Assembly: GCF_000219605.1 (NCBI RefSeq)
Contig: NC_015740.1
Span: 3,596,001-3,660,000 of the forward strand
Source of the DNA: Stutzerimonas stutzeri
GTDB lineage: Bacteria > Pseudomonadota > Gammaproteobacteria > Pseudomonadales > Pseudomonadaceae
Length of the DNA stretch: 64,000 nucleotides
Direction: 5' to 3'
Below, in pieces: positions 14,265-23,634 of this stretch (positions are counted from its first letter, which is position 1; each line of letters opens with the position of its first letter). A program made the position numbers and the translations under genes. The notes under the pieces were generated by a model. That model saw nothing but the letters and a program-made list of their open reading frames with translations. It ran no database searches and was not told where the DNA came from.

Positions 14265-15395
14265 TCAAACATCACCGAAAAAGCGCTTCACACCCTCGAA
14301 CCAGCCGCTGGCCTTGGGTGAATGGGAGGTGTCGCCCTGTAGCGTGCCGCGGAACTCCTCGAGCATCTCGCGCTGGCGCTTGCTCAGGTTGACCGGCGTT
14401 TCGACCACGACGCGACACATCAGGTCGCCCGCCGCACCACCGCGCACCGGCGCTACACCCTTGCCCCGCAGACGGAACTGCTTGCCGGTCTGGGTGCCTT
14501 CCGGGATTTTCAGCTTGACCCGGCCATCCAGCGTCGGCACCTCGAGCTCACCGCCCAGCGCCGCATCGGCGAAGCTGATCGGCACTTCGCAGTACAGGTG
14601 CTTGCCGTCGCGCTGGAAGATCGCGTGCTCGCGCACGTTGACCACCACGTAGAGGTCGCCCGCCGGCCCGCCCTGGGTTCCGGCCTCGCCCTCGCCGGAG
14701 AGGCGGATGCGGTCGCCGGTATCCACGCCTGGCGGCACCTTGACCGAGAGCGTCTTCTGCTCTTCGACACGGCCCTGGCCGTGGCAGCTGCCACAGGGGT
14801 CGGAAATCATCTTGCCGCTGCCATGGCAGCGCGGACAGGTCTGCTGTACCGAGAAGAAGCCCTGCTGCATGCGCACCTGACCGATGCCGCCGCAGGTGGT
14901 ACAGGTCACCGGGCTGGTGCCTTTCTTTGCCCCGGAGCCATCGCAGGTCTTGCACTCGACCAGGGTCGGCACGCGGATGGTCACCGTGGTGCCGCGCACG
15001 GCTTCTTCCAGATCCAGCTCCAGCGTGTAACGCAGGTCGCTGCCGCGCTGAGCGCCACCGCGGGAGCCGCCACGACCGCCACTGAAGAAATCGCTGAATA
15101 CATCGCCGAAGATGTCGGAGAAGTTGGCGCCGCCGTAACCGGCTCCGCCTGCCCCGGCGCCCATCTGCGGATCGACGCCGGCGTGCCCGTACTGATCGTA
15201 GGCAGCCCGCTTGCTCGGGTCGGAAAGCACCTCGTAGGCCTCGTTGGCCTCCTTGAAGGCTTCCTCCGCCGCCTTGTCACCCGGATTGCGGTCGGGGTGA
15301 TGCTTCATGGCGAGGCGGCGGTAAGCCTTTTTCAGCTCCGCCTCGCTGGCACCGCGCTCAACGCCCAGCACCTCGTAAAAATCGCGTTTGGCCAT
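14265..15395 (-). CDS. dnaJ: Chaperone protein DnaJ
   Basis: DnaJ is the Hsp40 co-chaperone that delivers substrates to DnaK and stimulates its ATPase. The 376-aa protein has the J domain with the HPD motif ([11 protein letters not shown]), a Gly/Phe-rich linker, four CxxCxGxG zinc repeats (from CKTCDGSG to CGSCHGQG) and a C-terminal substrate-binding part. It lies 123 nt after dnaK. Confidence 0.98.
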   Translation of the reverse strand: MAKRDFYEVLGVERGASEAELKKAYRRLAMKHHPDRNPGDKAAEEAFKEANEAYEVLSDPSKRAAYDQYGHAGVDPQMGAGAGGAGYGGANFSDIFGDVFSDFFSGGRGGSRGGAQRGSDLRYTLELDLEEAVRGTTVTIRVPTLVECKTCDGSGAKKGTSPVTCTTCGGIGQVRMQQGFFSVQQTCPRCHGSGKMISDPCGSCHGQGRVEEQKTLSVKVPPGVDTGDRIRLSGEGEAGTQGGPAGDLYVVVNVREHAIFQRDGKHLYCEVPISFADAALGGELEVPTLDGRVKLKIPEGTQTGKQFRLRGKGVAPVRGGAAGDLMCRVVVETPVNLSKRQREMLEEFRGTLQGDTSHSPKASGWFEGVKRFFGDV

Positions 15396-15468
15396 AACTA
15401 TCCTGAACCCTCAATTTCATGCCTTCCAGACACGCCGACGCGGGAGCAAGCCCCCGCGTGGCGGTCTT

Positions 15469-15496
15469 GCCCGCCCCGACGACGTCGAGGGCGGGC
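15469..15496. other. Strong stem-loop in the dnaK-dnaJ gap
   Basis: GCCCGCCC (15469-15476) pairs with GGGCGGGC (15489-15496). An inner CGAC/GTCG extends the stem past one bulged base. There is no T-run. Probably an mRNA processing or differential-stability element in the dnaK-dnaJ transcript. Confidence 0.5.
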
Positions 15497-15518
15497 TGGA
15501 GCGGAAGCAAGCCGGGGA

Positions 15519-17432
15519 TTACTTGTTGTCCTTGACCTCTTCGAACTCGGCATCGACCACGTCGTCGCCCGGCTTCGCCTGCTCACCTGCGGGCTGACCT
15601 TCACCGGCCTGAGCCTGCTCGGCGTACATCTTCTGCGCAACCGGAGTGGAAGCCTGGGACACCGCAGCGATCTTCGCTTCGATCGCAGCCTTGTCGTCGC
15701 CCTTGATGGCCAGCTCCAGCTCGCCGAGCGCCTTCTCGATCGCAGCCTTGTCATCGTCGCTGGCCTTGTCGCCGGCTTCGGTGAGCATCTTGCGGGTGGC
15801 ATGCACCAGCTGATCGCCCTGGTTGCGTGCGGTAGCCAGCTCCTCGAACTTGCGGTCTTCCTCGGCATTGGCCTCGGCGTCGCGCACCATCTGCTCGATT
15901 TCCTCCTCCGACAGACCGGAGTTGGCCTTGATCACGATGGACTGCTGCTTGCCAGTGGCCTTGTCCTTGGCGGACACGTGCAGGATGCCGTTGGCGTCGA
16001 TATCGAAGGTGACTTCGATCTGCGGCATGCCGCGCGGGGCCGGCGGAATCTCGGCCAGATCGAAGCGACCCAGCGACTTGTTCTGCGCAGCCTGCTTACG
16101 CTCACCCTGCAGCACGTGAATGGTCACAGCGCTCTGGTTGTCGTCGGCAGTGGAGAACACCTGCGACTTCTTGGTCGGGATGGTGGTGTTCTTCTCGATC
16201 AGCGGAGTCATCACGCCGCCCAGCGTCTCGATACCCAGGGTCAGCGGGGAGACGTCGAGCAGCAGCACGTCCTTGACGTCGCCCGCCAGCACGGCGCCCT
16301 GGATGGCAGCACCCATGGCCACGGCTTCGTCCGGGTTGACGTCCTTGCGCGCCTCCTTGCCGAAGAACTCGGCGACCTTCTGCTGCACCAGCGGCATGCG
16401 GGTCTGGCCACCGACCAGGATCACGTCATCGATCTTCGACACATCGATGCCGGCATCCTTCAGCGCGATGCGGCACGGCTCGATGGTGCGCTCGACCAGA
16501 TCCTCGACCAACGACTCCAGCTTGGCGCGGGAGATCTTCACGTTCAGGTGCTTCGGACCGGACGCGTCAGCCGTGATGTACGGCAGGTTGACGTCGGTCT
16601 GCTGGCTCGAGGACAGCTCGATCTTCGCCTTCTCGGCAGCTTCCTTCAGGCGCTGCATGGCCAGCGGGTCGCCCTTGAGGTTCATGCCGGTTTCTTTCTT
16701 GAATTCGTCGACGAGGTAGTCGATCAGGCGGATGTCGAAGTCTTCGCCACCGAGGAAGGTGTCACCGTTGGTAGCCAGCACCTCGAACTGATGCTCGCCG
16801 TCGACTTCGGCGATCTCGATCACCGACACGTCGAAGGTACCGCCACCCAGGTCATAGACGATCACGGTGTGGTCGCCCTTGGCCTTGTCCATGCCATAGG
16901 CCAGCGCGGCCGCGGTCGGCTCGTTGATGATGCGCTTGACGTCCAGACCGGCGATGCGACCGGCGTCCTTGGTAGCCTGACGCTGGCTGTCGTTGAAGTA
17001 GGCCGGCACGGTGATGACCGCTTCGGTGACCGACTCGCCCAGGTAATCCTCGGCGGTCTTCTTCATCTTCTTCAACACTTCGGCAGAAATCTGCGGAGGC
17101 GCCATCTTCTGGCCCTTCACTTCCACCCAGGCATCACCGTTATCGGCCTTGACGATGGTGTAGGGCACCATCTTGATGTCCTTCTGCACGACATCTTCTT
17201 CGAAACGGCGGCCGATCAAGCGCTTGACCGCGTACAGAGTGTTCTGCGGGTTGGTGACTGCCTGGCGCTTGGCCGACTGACCGACCAGCGTCTCGCCATC
17301 GTTGGTGTAGGCGATGATGGACGGCGTGGTGCGTCCGCCTTCGGCGTTCTCGATGACCTTGACGTTGCCGTTTTCCATGATGGAGACACAGGAGTTGGTG
17401 GTCCCCAGGTCGATACCGATGATCTTGCCCAT
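15519..17432 (-). CDS. dnaK: Chaperone protein DnaK (Hsp70)
   Basis: DnaK is the ATP-dependent Hsp70 chaperone. The 637-aa protein begins [16 protein letters not shown], has the nucleotide-binding motifs [12 protein letters not shown] and [12 protein letters not shown], the linker [14 protein letters not shown] and the substrate domain. It ends EFEEVKDNK, carrying the usual EEVK tail motif. It lies between grpE and dnaJ. Confidence 0.99.
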   Translation of the reverse strand: MGKIIGIDLGTTNSCVSIMENGNVKVIENAEGGRTTPSIIAYTNDGETLVGQSAKRQAVTNPQNTLYAVKRLIGRRFEEDVVQKDIKMVPYTIVKADNGDAWVEVKGQKMAPPQISAEVLKKMKKTAEDYLGESVTEAVITVPAYFNDSQRQATKDAGRIAGLDVKRIINEPTAAALAYGMDKAKGDHTVIVYDLGGGTFDVSVIEIAEVDGEHQFEVLATNGDTFLGGEDFDIRLIDYLVDEFKKETGMNLKGDPLAMQRLKEAAEKAKIELSSSQQTDVNLPYITADASGPKHLNVKISRAKLESLVEDLVERTIEPCRIALKDAGIDVSKIDDVILVGGQTRMPLVQQKVAEFFGKEARKDVNPDEAVAMGAAIQGAVLAGDVKDVLLLDVSPLTLGIETLGGVMTPLIEKNTTIPTKKSQVFSTADDNQSAVTIHVLQGERKQAAQNKSLGRFDLAEIPPAPRGMPQIEVTFDIDANGILHVSAKDKATGKQQSIVIKANSGLSEEEIEQMVRDAEANAEEDRKFEELATARNQGDQLVHATRKMLTEAGDKASDDDKAAIEKALGELELAIKGDDKAAIEAKIAAVSQASTPVAQKMYAEQAQAGEGQPAGEQAKPGDDVVDAEFEEVKDNK

Positions 17433-17530
17433 TTAATTCGCTCTCCAAATTTCGATTGATCCGCGCCTGTCTACCGGCTGCGGGTAACACAAAAACGCTT
17501 GGCTACCAGATGGGGATGGGTATGCCGATT

Positions 17531-18100
17531 TCAAGCCTTCTCATCGATAGAAGGCGGCGCGTCGGCGGGCGCCTTGCTGACCACGACCATCGCCGGACGC
17601 AACAGGCGCCCGTTGAGCAGATAACCTTTCTGGAACACCTTGAGCACGCTGCCCGGCTCGACGTGAGTGCTCTCCTCCATCGCCATGGCCTGGTGATGCT
17701 CGGGATTGAACGGCTCGCCGTGCGGATCCAGCTGCTCCAGCTGATGACGGGCCAGGGTGTCGAGCAGCAGCTTGAGGGTAAGCTCGACGCCTTCGCGCAT
17801 CGGCTTGACCGCCTCGTCATCCGGGTTCGACAGCTCGAGACCGCGCTCCAGGCTGTCGGCGACGGCCAGCAGGTCACCGGCGAACTTTTCCAGCGCGAAC
17901 TTGTGCGCCTTCTCGACATCCTGCTCGGCACGCCGACGGATGTTCTGCAGCTCTGCCGCCACGCGCAGCGACTGATCCTGCGCGGCCGCCAGCTGCTCCT
18001 CCAGCGATTGCACGCGGGCTGCCAGATCCTCGGCTACGTCTGCTTGCGATTGCTCTGGCGTTTCCGGGTTCTGGTTATCCAGGTTCTGCTCGTCGGCCAT
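17531..18100 (-). CDS. grpE: Nucleotide exchange factor GrpE
   Basis: GrpE releases ADP from DnaK. The 189-aa protein has an acidic N-terminus, a long coiled coil (about residues 25-90) and the C-terminal beta domain ([28 protein letters not shown]). A heat-shock promoter lies about 50-80 nt upstream, so the grpE-dnaK-dnaJ genes are probably induced by sigma-32. Confidence 0.98.
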   Translation of the reverse strand: MADEQNLDNQNPETPEQSQADVAEDLAARVQSLEEQLAAAQDQSLRVAAELQNIRRRAEQDVEKAHKFALEKFAGDLLAVADSLERGLELSNPDDEAVKPMREGVELTLKLLLDTLARHQLEQLDPHGEPFNPEHHQAMAMEESTHVEPGSVLKVFQKGYLLNGRLLRPAMVVVSKAPADAPPSIDEKA

Positions 18101-18151
18101 GGGTCCTCCTCTCAGTATGATCAGCGGGCAGCAAGCCCGCGCTTGTGCCGC

Positions 18152-18180
18152 TATATGGGGGCGCGAAAACCGGCTTCAAG
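18152..18180 (-). promoter_or_regulatory. Sigma-32 heat-shock promoter of grpE-dnaK-dnaJ
   Basis: On the minus strand, CTTGAAG (18174-18180) is followed after 13 nt by CCCCATATA (18152-18160). This matches the heat-shock consensus CTTGAAA-N13/14-CCCCATNT closely. It lies just upstream of the grpE start. Confidence 0.85.
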
Positions 18181-18301
18181 GGTATGCGGCGATGTGCAGC
18201 GGGCGAAATGACGAGCGACCGCACATTCATCCTTCTGCGCTTGTGGGCAGCAGGAAAACCACTGTATAAATAGCCAGCCACGCAAAATCGGGAGCCTTGC
18301 C

Positions 18302-19975
18302 ATGCTGGTTCATCTGTCGGTTCACAACTACGCCATCGTCGAACACCTGGACCTCGAGCTGAAACGCGGCATGAGCGTGATCAGCGGTGAAACCGGCGCG
18401 GGCAAATCGATCATGCTCGATGCCCTCGGCCTGACCCTCGGCGACCGGGCCGACAGCAGCGTGGTGCGCATCGGTGCGGACAAGGCCGACATCCTCGCCA
18501 GCTTCGACCTGGACGACATCCCCGACGCCCGCGCCTGGCTGGCCGAACGCGACATGGACAGCGAAGGCCCCTGCATCCTGCGCCGAGTGATCACCGCCGA
18601 GGGCCGCTCGCGCGGCTACATCAATGGCACGCCCTGCCCGCAGGGTGACCTCAAGGCGCTGGGCGAACTGCTGATCGATATTCACAGCCAGCACGAGCAC
18701 CAGTCGCTGCTCAAGACCGACACCCACCGGCGCCTGCTCGACGAGTACAGCGGCAGCCAGGACCTGGCGCGCCAGGTGCAACTGGCCGCGCAGCGCTGGC
18801 GGCAGACGCGCCAGACCCTGGAACGGCTGAGCAACAGCAGCGACGAGCAGCGCGCACGCCACCAGCTGCTCAGCTATCAGCTGGAAGAGCTGGAGAATCT
18901 CGCGCTCGGCGAGCACGAACTGGAGCAGCTCGAACAGGAACACAAGAACCTGGCCAACGCCGAGCAGCTGCTCGGCGCCTGCCGCCAGGTCATGGAGCTG
19001 TGCAGCGAGAGTGATGCCGGCAACGTGCTTTCCGCCCTGACCAGCAGCCTGCAGCGGCTGACCGCCTTCCAGAATCAGCCGCAGGCGCTGAGCGAAGCGG
19101 TCAACCTGCTCGCCAGCGCGCAAATCCAGGTCGAAGAGGCGATCGGTGAGCTCAATCGCTTCGTCGACCATTTCGACGCCGATCCGGAACGCCAGCAGAT
19201 GCTGGAGGAGCGCCTGGACACCATCTACACCCTGGCGCGCAAGCACCGCGTACAGCCGAGCGAACTGCCCAACCTGCACCAGCAGCTGCTGGAAGAACTG
19301 GAAGGCCTCAATGCCGATGACGAAGCGGTCGAGCGCCTCGGCGAAGAGCTGGCCGCCTACGCTCGCCACTACGAGGAGAAAGCCGGCGAACTGAGCTGCA
19401 ACCGTCAGGCTGCCGCCGAAGAACTGGCGAGCGCGGTCGAGGCAGAAATCCAGCGCCTGGGCATGCCCGGCGGGCGCTTCAGCGTACAGCTCAAGCCGGC
19501 AGCAGAAGGCGAGTACACGCCCTACGGCCTGGAACAGGTGGAGTTCCTGGTCAGCGCCAACCCTGGCCAGCCACTGCGCCCGCTGGCCAAGGTCGCGTCG
19601 GGCGGCGAGCTGTCACGGATCAGCCTGGCGATCCAGGTGATCACGGCACAAACCTCGCGCGTGCCGACGCTGGTGTTCGACGAAGTCGATGTCGGCATCG
19701 GCGGCCCCACTGCGGAAATCGTCGGCCAGCTCCTGCGCCGCCTCGGCGAGCGCGGCCAGGTCCTGACCGTCACGCACCTGCCGCAGGTGGCTGCGCAAGG
19801 ACACCACCACCTGTTCGTGCACAAGGCCCGCGACACCGACGAAACCCGCACGGCGGTTACCGAACTGGACCAGGCGGGGCGCGTCGAGGAGATCGCCCGG
19901 ATGCTCGGCGGCGTCGACCTGACCGAACAATCCCTGGCTCATGCTCGGCAAATGGTCACCTCCGCACAGGCCTGA
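18302..19975 (+). CDS. recN: DNA repair protein RecN
   Basis: RecN is an SMC-like ATPase acting early in double-strand-break repair. The 557-aa protein has the N-terminal Walker A GETGAGKSIMLDALGL, a long central coiled coil (about 150-370), and the C-terminal signature ASGGELSRISLAI with Walker B LVFDEVDVGIGG. It is divergent from grpE and convergent with fur. Confidence 0.98.
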   Translation: MLVHLSVHNYAIVEHLDLELKRGMSVISGETGAGKSIMLDALGLTLGDRADSSVVRIGADKADILASFDLDDIPDARAWLAERDMDSEGPCILRRVITAEGRSRGYINGTPCPQGDLKALGELLIDIHSQHEHQSLLKTDTHRRLLDEYSGSQDLARQVQLAAQRWRQTRQTLERLSNSSDEQRARHQLLSYQLEELENLALGEHELEQLEQEHKNLANAEQLLGACRQVMELCSESDAGNVLSALTSSLQRLTAFQNQPQALSEAVNLLASAQIQVEEAIGELNRFVDHFDADPERQQMLEERLDTIYTLARKHRVQPSELPNLHQQLLEELEGLNADDEAVERLGEELAAYARHYEEKAGELSCNRQAAAEELASAVEAEIQRLGMPGGRFSVQLKPAAEGEYTPYGLEQVEFLVSANPGQPLRPLAKVASGGELSRISLAIQVITAQTSRVPTLVFDEVDVGIGGPTAEIVGQLLRRLGERGQVLTVTHLPQVAAQGHHHLFVHKARDTDETRTAVTELDQAGRVEEIARMLGGVDLTEQSLAHARQMVTSAQA

Positions 19976-19996
19976 ACGCCAGGCAGAGCGGCATAA

Positions 19997-20021
19997 AAAA
20001 GGCGGCCCATGGCCGCCTTTT
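19997..20021. terminator. Bidirectional terminator between recN and fur
   Basis: AAAAGGCGGCC / CAT / GGCCGCCTTTT: perfect 11-bp arms with A and T tracts, placed between the convergent genes. Confidence 0.92.
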
Positions 20022-20037
20022 CAACATCTATTGAGGA

Positions 20038-20442
20038 TCAGTCCTTCTTGCGCACGTAGAGCACCAGGTTGTGATCCACCAGCTCGTAGCCGTGACGCTT
20101 GACGATTTCTTTCTGCAGTTTTTCGATTTCCTGGTCGAAGAACTCGATGACATCGCCCGTATCGACGCAGACCATGTGGTCGTGATGCCCGCTATCGGCC
20201 AGCTCGAAGACGGCATGACCACCATCGAAGTTGTGCCGAACTACCAGGCCGGCCGCCTCGAACTGGGTCAGCACACGATAGACAGTCGCCAGACCGACAT
20301 CCTCGCCCGCCTCCATCAACGCCTTGTAGACGTCCTCGGCGCTCATGTGTCGACGGTCGGTCGTATCCAGCATCTGCAGGATCTTGACCCGCGGCAGCGT
20401 TACCTTGAGACCTGCTTTACGTAGTTCGCTATTTTCAACCAT
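20038..20442 (-). CDS. fur: Ferric uptake regulator Fur
   Basis: Fur is the Fe(II)-dependent repressor of iron acquisition. The 134-aa protein starts at ATG 20442 ([18 protein letters not shown]). It has the winged-helix DNA-binding half and the metal-binding [17 protein letters not shown] in the dimerisation half. It is divergent from bamE, the conserved pseudomonad fur-omlA arrangement. Confidence 0.98.
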   Translation of the reverse strand: MVENSELRKAGLKVTLPRVKILQMLDTTDRRHMSAEDVYKALMEAGEDVGLATVYRVLTQFEAAGLVVRHNFDGGHAVFELADSGHHDHMVCVDTGDVIEFFDQEIEKLQKEIVKRHGYELVDHNLVLYVRKKD

Positions 20443-20537
20443 GGTTGGCTTTCTCGCTGCTGCTGTTTCGCAGCCTCCTTCAATACGGGTATGATCCGGG
20501 TTCTTTGCCCAGCCAAGATAGTGGAAGTCACCCACCG

Positions 20538-21050
20538 ATGCAAAACACCAAGCTCATGCTGGCCAGCCTCACCCTCGTGGGTCTGTTCGCACTCGCCGGT
20601 TGTTCATTTCCCGGGGTTTACAAGGTCGACATTCAACAGGGCAATGTCGTCACGCAGGACATGATAGACCAGTTGCGGCCTGGAATGACCCGCCAGCAGG
20701 TGCGGTTTATCATGGGCAACCCGCTGATCACCGACACTTTCCATCCCAATCGCTGGGATTACCTGTACAGCATTCAGCCCGGCGGCAGTCAGCGCCAGCA
20801 GGAGCGCGTGAGCCTGGTGTTCAATGCCAACGACCAGCTGGCCGGCCTGGCAGGCGATTTCATGCCTGGCGTCAGCCGTGACGAACAGATCCTCGGTCGC
20901 CAACCCCAGGCGCCGAGCGCGCCCGCAGCCACGCCCCGCCAACCGGAAGAACGTCCGGCGCCGGGATCGCTGCTGGAGCAGATTCAGCGCGAAGTGGACG
21001 AAGCGGAAGCCGTTCCGGTACCGATTCCAGAACCACTGGAAACCGAATGA
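20538..21050 (+). CDS. bamE: Outer membrane assembly lipoprotein BamE (OmlA/SmpA)
   Basis: BamE is a small lipoprotein of the BAM complex that inserts outer-membrane beta-barrels. The 170-aa product starts at ATG 20538. It has a lipoprotein signal ([13 protein letters not shown]) with the lipobox Cys near residue 22, followed by the SmpA/OmlA domain ([22 protein letters not shown]). The C-terminal tail is Pro/Glu-rich and probably disordered. Confidence 0.96.
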   Translation: MQNTKLMLASLTLVGLFALAGCSFPGVYKVDIQQGNVVTQDMIDQLRPGMTRQQVRFIMGNPLITDTFHPNRWDYLYSIQPGGSQRQQERVSLVFNANDQLAGLAGDFMPGVSRDEQILGRQPQAPSAPAATPRQPEERPAPGSLLEQIQREVDEAEAVPVPIPEPLETE

Positions 21051-21051
21051 A

Positions 21052-21078
21052 AAAACGCCCGGCGAGTCCGGGCGTTTT
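21052..21078. terminator. Bidirectional terminator between bamE and rnfH
   Basis: AAAACGCCCGG / 5-nt loop / CCGGGCGTTTT, immediately after the bamE stop and before the convergent rnfH stop. Confidence 0.92.
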
Positions 21079-21090
21079 GCTATCTAGCGT

Positions 21091-21405
21091 TCAAGCATCC
21101 TCTGCCTTGTTTTTCGCCGCTTTCGCCGCACGCTGCTTGCGGACTTCCTTCGGATCGGCGATCAGCGGTCGGTAGATCTCGACGCGCTCGCCCTCTTCCA
21201 GCACCCGCTCTTCAGGCTTGGGCACGGCCTTGCCGAAGATTCCCAACGGCGCGCTGGCGAGATCGAGACCGGGAAAATGCGCATCCAGCCCGGAACGCAG
21301 CGCGGCCTCGCGGACGGTAGTGCCGGCTGGCACGGTCATCTGCAGCAGCTTCTGCTTGTCGGCCAGCGCATACACCACTTCGACGGCAATCGATGACTTA
21401 TCCAT
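21091..21405 (-). CDS. rnfH: RnfH-family ubiquitin-like fold protein
   Basis: A 104-aa UPF0125/RnfH protein (MDKSSIAVEVVYALADKQK; VEIYRPLIADPKEVRKQRA). The family has a ubiquitin-like fold and unknown biochemical role. Its ATG at 21405 overlaps the end of ratA by 8 nt, the conserved ratA-rnfH pair. Confidence 0.93.
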   Translation of the reverse strand: MDKSSIAVEVVYALADKQKLLQMTVPAGTTVREAALRSGLDAHFPGLDLASAPLGIFGKAVPKPEERVLEEGERVEIYRPLIADPKEVRKQRAAKAAKNKAEDA

Positions 21406-21832
21406 AGAGCTGTTTCGCTCGCTCGCAAAAGGCGTCCACCAGGGTATTGGCGGCCTGATTGAACAGCGGACCAAGCGTCGCCTTGACCAGCGGCCCGGCG
21501 TAATCGAAGGTCAGATCGAGGCTGATCTTGCACGCCTTCTCGCCCAGCGCCTTGAACTCCCAGATGCCGTGCAGGTGACTGAACGGCCCTTCTTCCAATG
21601 TCATTTCGATGCGCTTGCCGACTTCCAACGCATTGCGCGTCATGAACCGCTGGCTGAGCCCGGCCTTGGCCACAGTCATGCTGGCGTGCATCTCGGTCTC
21701 GCTGCTGGAGAGCACCTCGGTCGCAGAGCACCAGGGCAGGAACTGCGGATAACTGGCTACGTCGTTGACCATGTCGAACAGCGCGTGCGCGGGGTAAGGC
21801 AGCAGCGCGGAACGTTGAATGTGCGTCGTCAT
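21398..21832 (-). CDS. ratA: RatA-type ribosome-associated protein (START-like)
   Basis: A 144-aa polyketide-cyclase/START-fold protein (SALLPYPAHALFDMVNDVASYPQFLPWC). E. coli RatA can block 70S association, while a coenzyme-Q role (Coq10) is proposed for the wider family. It is divergent from smpB and overlaps rnfH, both typical. Confidence 0.93.
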   Translation of the reverse strand: MTTHIQRSALLPYPAHALFDMVNDVASYPQFLPWCSATEVLSSSETEMHASMTVAKAGLSQRFMTRNALEVGKRIEMTLEEGPFSHLHGIWEFKALGEKACKISLDLTFDYAGPLVKATLGPLFNQAANTLVDAFCERAKQLYG

Positions 21833-22023
21833 GCGGACCTTCTACGTCGTCGTTTCATTGCGCGCCATCCGAACGTCGGCGCAGCCAGCCCGCGACCACG
21901 ACTTCGACCTTTGCCGAAGCCGCTCAGCGCAAAGCGGGGCACATTGTCGGGGATTAACGGCTGCCCCTCAAGTTTCTGCCGCCAACGCTCCTGCAGGTTG
22001 TCGCCAGCCGCAACGGGACTCCC

Positions 22024-22029
22024 TATAAT
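22024..22029 (+). promoter_or_regulatory. Candidate -10 element of smpB
   Basis: A perfect TATAAT lies only 9 nt before the smpB ATG. A start site about 7 nt downstream would give an almost leaderless mRNA. No Shine-Dalgarno sequence is visible before the ATG. Confidence 0.45.
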
Positions 22030-22038
22030 GCCGCCCCT

Positions 22039-22521
22039 ATGGCCAAACAGAAGAAGCAGTCCCCCGGGACCATCGCGCTGAACAAGAAAGCGCTACACGA
22101 TTACTTCATCGAGCAGAAGTTCGAGGCCGGCCTCGTCCTTGCCGGCTGGGAAGTGAAAAGCCTACGCGCCGGCAAGGCGCAGCTGGTGGACAGCTACGTG
22201 CTGCTCAAGGATGGCGAAGCCTGGCTGATGGGCGCGCACATCACCCCGCTGACAAGCGCCAGCACACATGTCATCGCCGACCCGACCCGGACCCGCAAGC
22301 TGCTGCTGAACAAGCGCGAGCTGGGCAAGCTGTTCGGCGCCGTGCAGCAGAAGGGCTATGCCTGCGTAGCGCTGTCGCTGTACTGGAAGAAGCACATGAT
22401 CAAGTGCGAGATCGCCCTGGCCAAGGGCAAGAAGGAATTCGACAAGCGCCACACCGAGAAAGAACGCGATTCCGATCGGGAAATCCAGCGCGCCATGCGC
22501 ACCAAGGGCAAGGACGACTGA
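22039..22521 (+). CDS. smpB: SsrA-binding protein SmpB
   Basis: SmpB binds tmRNA and brings it to stalled ribosomes. The 160-aa protein starts [18 protein letters not shown] and contains the OB-fold core ([26 protein letters not shown]) and the basic tail needed for decoding ([14 protein letters not shown]). Its partner ssrA is in the same window at 31998-32376. Confidence 0.98.
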   Translation: MAKQKKQSPGTIALNKKALHDYFIEQKFEAGLVLAGWEVKSLRAGKAQLVDSYVLLKDGEAWLMGAHITPLTSASTHVIADPTRTRKLLLNKRELGKLFGAVQQKGYACVALSLYWKKHMIKCEIALAKGKKEFDKRHTEKERDSDREIQRAMRTKGKDD

Positions 22522-22573
22522 TCAGCTCCGGGCGGAGCGCTCACTGCCTCGCCCGCCAACCCCGCAGCACCCA

Positions 22574-23365
22574 TCATCCCGCCTTTTGCGATGCCCCCAC
22601 TCTCTCCTGCCGGCGCTGCGCGCGCGCCAGTCGCTGGGCTTCCTGCTGGCCTTCGGCAAGCACCTCCTGCACATAGTTGATGTGCCGATGGATGACGTCG
22701 CGCGCCTCCACCGCACGCCGCGCCATGATCGCCTCGTACAGCTCGCGATGCTGGCTCATCAGCATGTCGCGGGTCTCGTCGCGCAGGGCGTACATGCCGC
22801 CGATATTGGTCACCACGTTGCGCTTGAGCAGATCGAATAGGCCGCGAATGGTGTGCAGCAGCACCGCGTTGTGACTGGCCTCGGCAATCGCCAGGTGGAA
22901 CTGCGCGTCAGCCGCGCCCTCTTCCGCGCGGGTCACCTTGCCCTCACGGGCGTAGCAATCCTGCAGTGCCGAGAAGGCCTCCGTGAGTCGCTTCTGATCC
23001 ACCTCGGTTGCACGCAGCGCCGCATAGTACGCGCAGCTGCCCTCCAGGGTATGCCGGAACTCCAGCAGGTCGCGCTGGGCATCGCTGTTGTTTTCCAGCA
23101 GGTGCAGCAACGGGTCGCTGAAGGTGGAGCCCAGCGACTCGGCGACGAAGGTGCCGCCACCGTGCCGACTGATCAGCAGGCCCTTGGCCGCAAGCTTCTG
23201 GATCGCCTCGCGCAGAGAGGGGCGCGACACCCCGAAGCGCTCGGCCAGCACCCGTTCGGCCGGCAGTCGCTCACCGGCCTTGAGGGTGCCCTCCAGAATC
23301 ATGGTTTCCAACTGCGCGACGATGTCGTCGGCCAGCCGCCGCTGACGCACCATGCCCACGTCCAT
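22574..23365 (-). CDS. lldR: GntR/FadR-family lactate regulator LldR
   Basis: LldR represses lactate-use genes until lactate binds. The protein has an N-terminal winged helix (MILEGTLKAGERLPAERVLA, SRPSLREAIQKLAAKGLL) and a C-terminal FCD ligand domain with metal-binding His residues. I prefer ATG 23365, with GAGG five nt upstream, over the in-frame GTG 23371. It is divergent from lldP, and matching TGGTCTTACCA operators lie before both genes. Confidence 0.93.
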   Translation of the reverse strand: MDVGMVRQRRLADDIVAQLETMILEGTLKAGERLPAERVLAERFGVSRPSLREAIQKLAAKGLLISRHGGGTFVAESLGSTFSDPLLHLLENNSDAQRDLLEFRHTLEGSCAYYAALRATEVDQKRLTEAFSALQDCYAREGKVTRAEEGAADAQFHLAIAEASHNAVLLHTIRGLFDLLKRNVVTNIGGMYALRDETRDMLMSQHRELYEAIMARRAVEARDVIHRHINYVQEVLAEGQQEAQRLARAQRRQERVGASQKAG

Positions 23366-23379
23366 ACCCACCTCAGAAA

Positions 23380-23390
23380 TGGTCTTACCA
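23380..23390. promoter_or_regulatory. LldR operator, lldR-proximal
   Basis: TGGTCTTACCA fits the FadR/LldR-type operator TGGTnnnACCA. It sits 15 nt upstream of the lldR start, suggesting autoregulation. Confidence 0.7.
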
Positions 23391-23512
23391 GTCGGAGAAT
23401 GCTAGCCGTCGGCCCAAAGCCACACAAGGCCGTCGGCTGCGACCAAAGTCTATGCCCGCCTGATTGACGCTCCCAGACGCAGCTCTTACGCTGGCCATTC
23501 GCTTCTGTTAAT

Positions 23513-23523
23513 TGGTCTTACCA
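23513..23523. promoter_or_regulatory. LldR operator, lldP-proximal
   Basis: An identical TGGTCTTACCA, 122 bp before the lldP start and 133 bp from the lldR-proximal copy. Two distant copies would allow looping repression of both divergent genes. Confidence 0.75.
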
Positions 23524-23558
23524 CTTTACAGAAGCAACTAACAATAAGAGGACTCAGC

Positions 23559-23633
23559 ATGAGATCTGTGCACAACAACTATTCCACGGTCCGCTCAGGG
23601 CCCCATCTGAATCGAACCGTAGGGGACGCCTGA
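23559..23633 (+). CDS. Candidate 24-codon leader ORF before lldP
   Basis: ATG 23559 follows AAGAGGA with good spacing. It opens a 24-codon frame ([14 protein letters not shown]...VGDA) ending in TGA one nucleotide before the lldP ATG. It overlaps the lldP ribosome site AGGGGA. It could couple translation to lldP or be spurious. No similarity to known leader peptides was recognised. Confidence 0.4.
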   Translation: MRSVHNNYSTVRSGPHLNRTVGDA

Positions 23634-23634
23634 C

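Noticed and set aside
14598..17459. 953-aa open frame on the plus strand
   Set aside because: Antisense shadow of dnaJ and dnaK.
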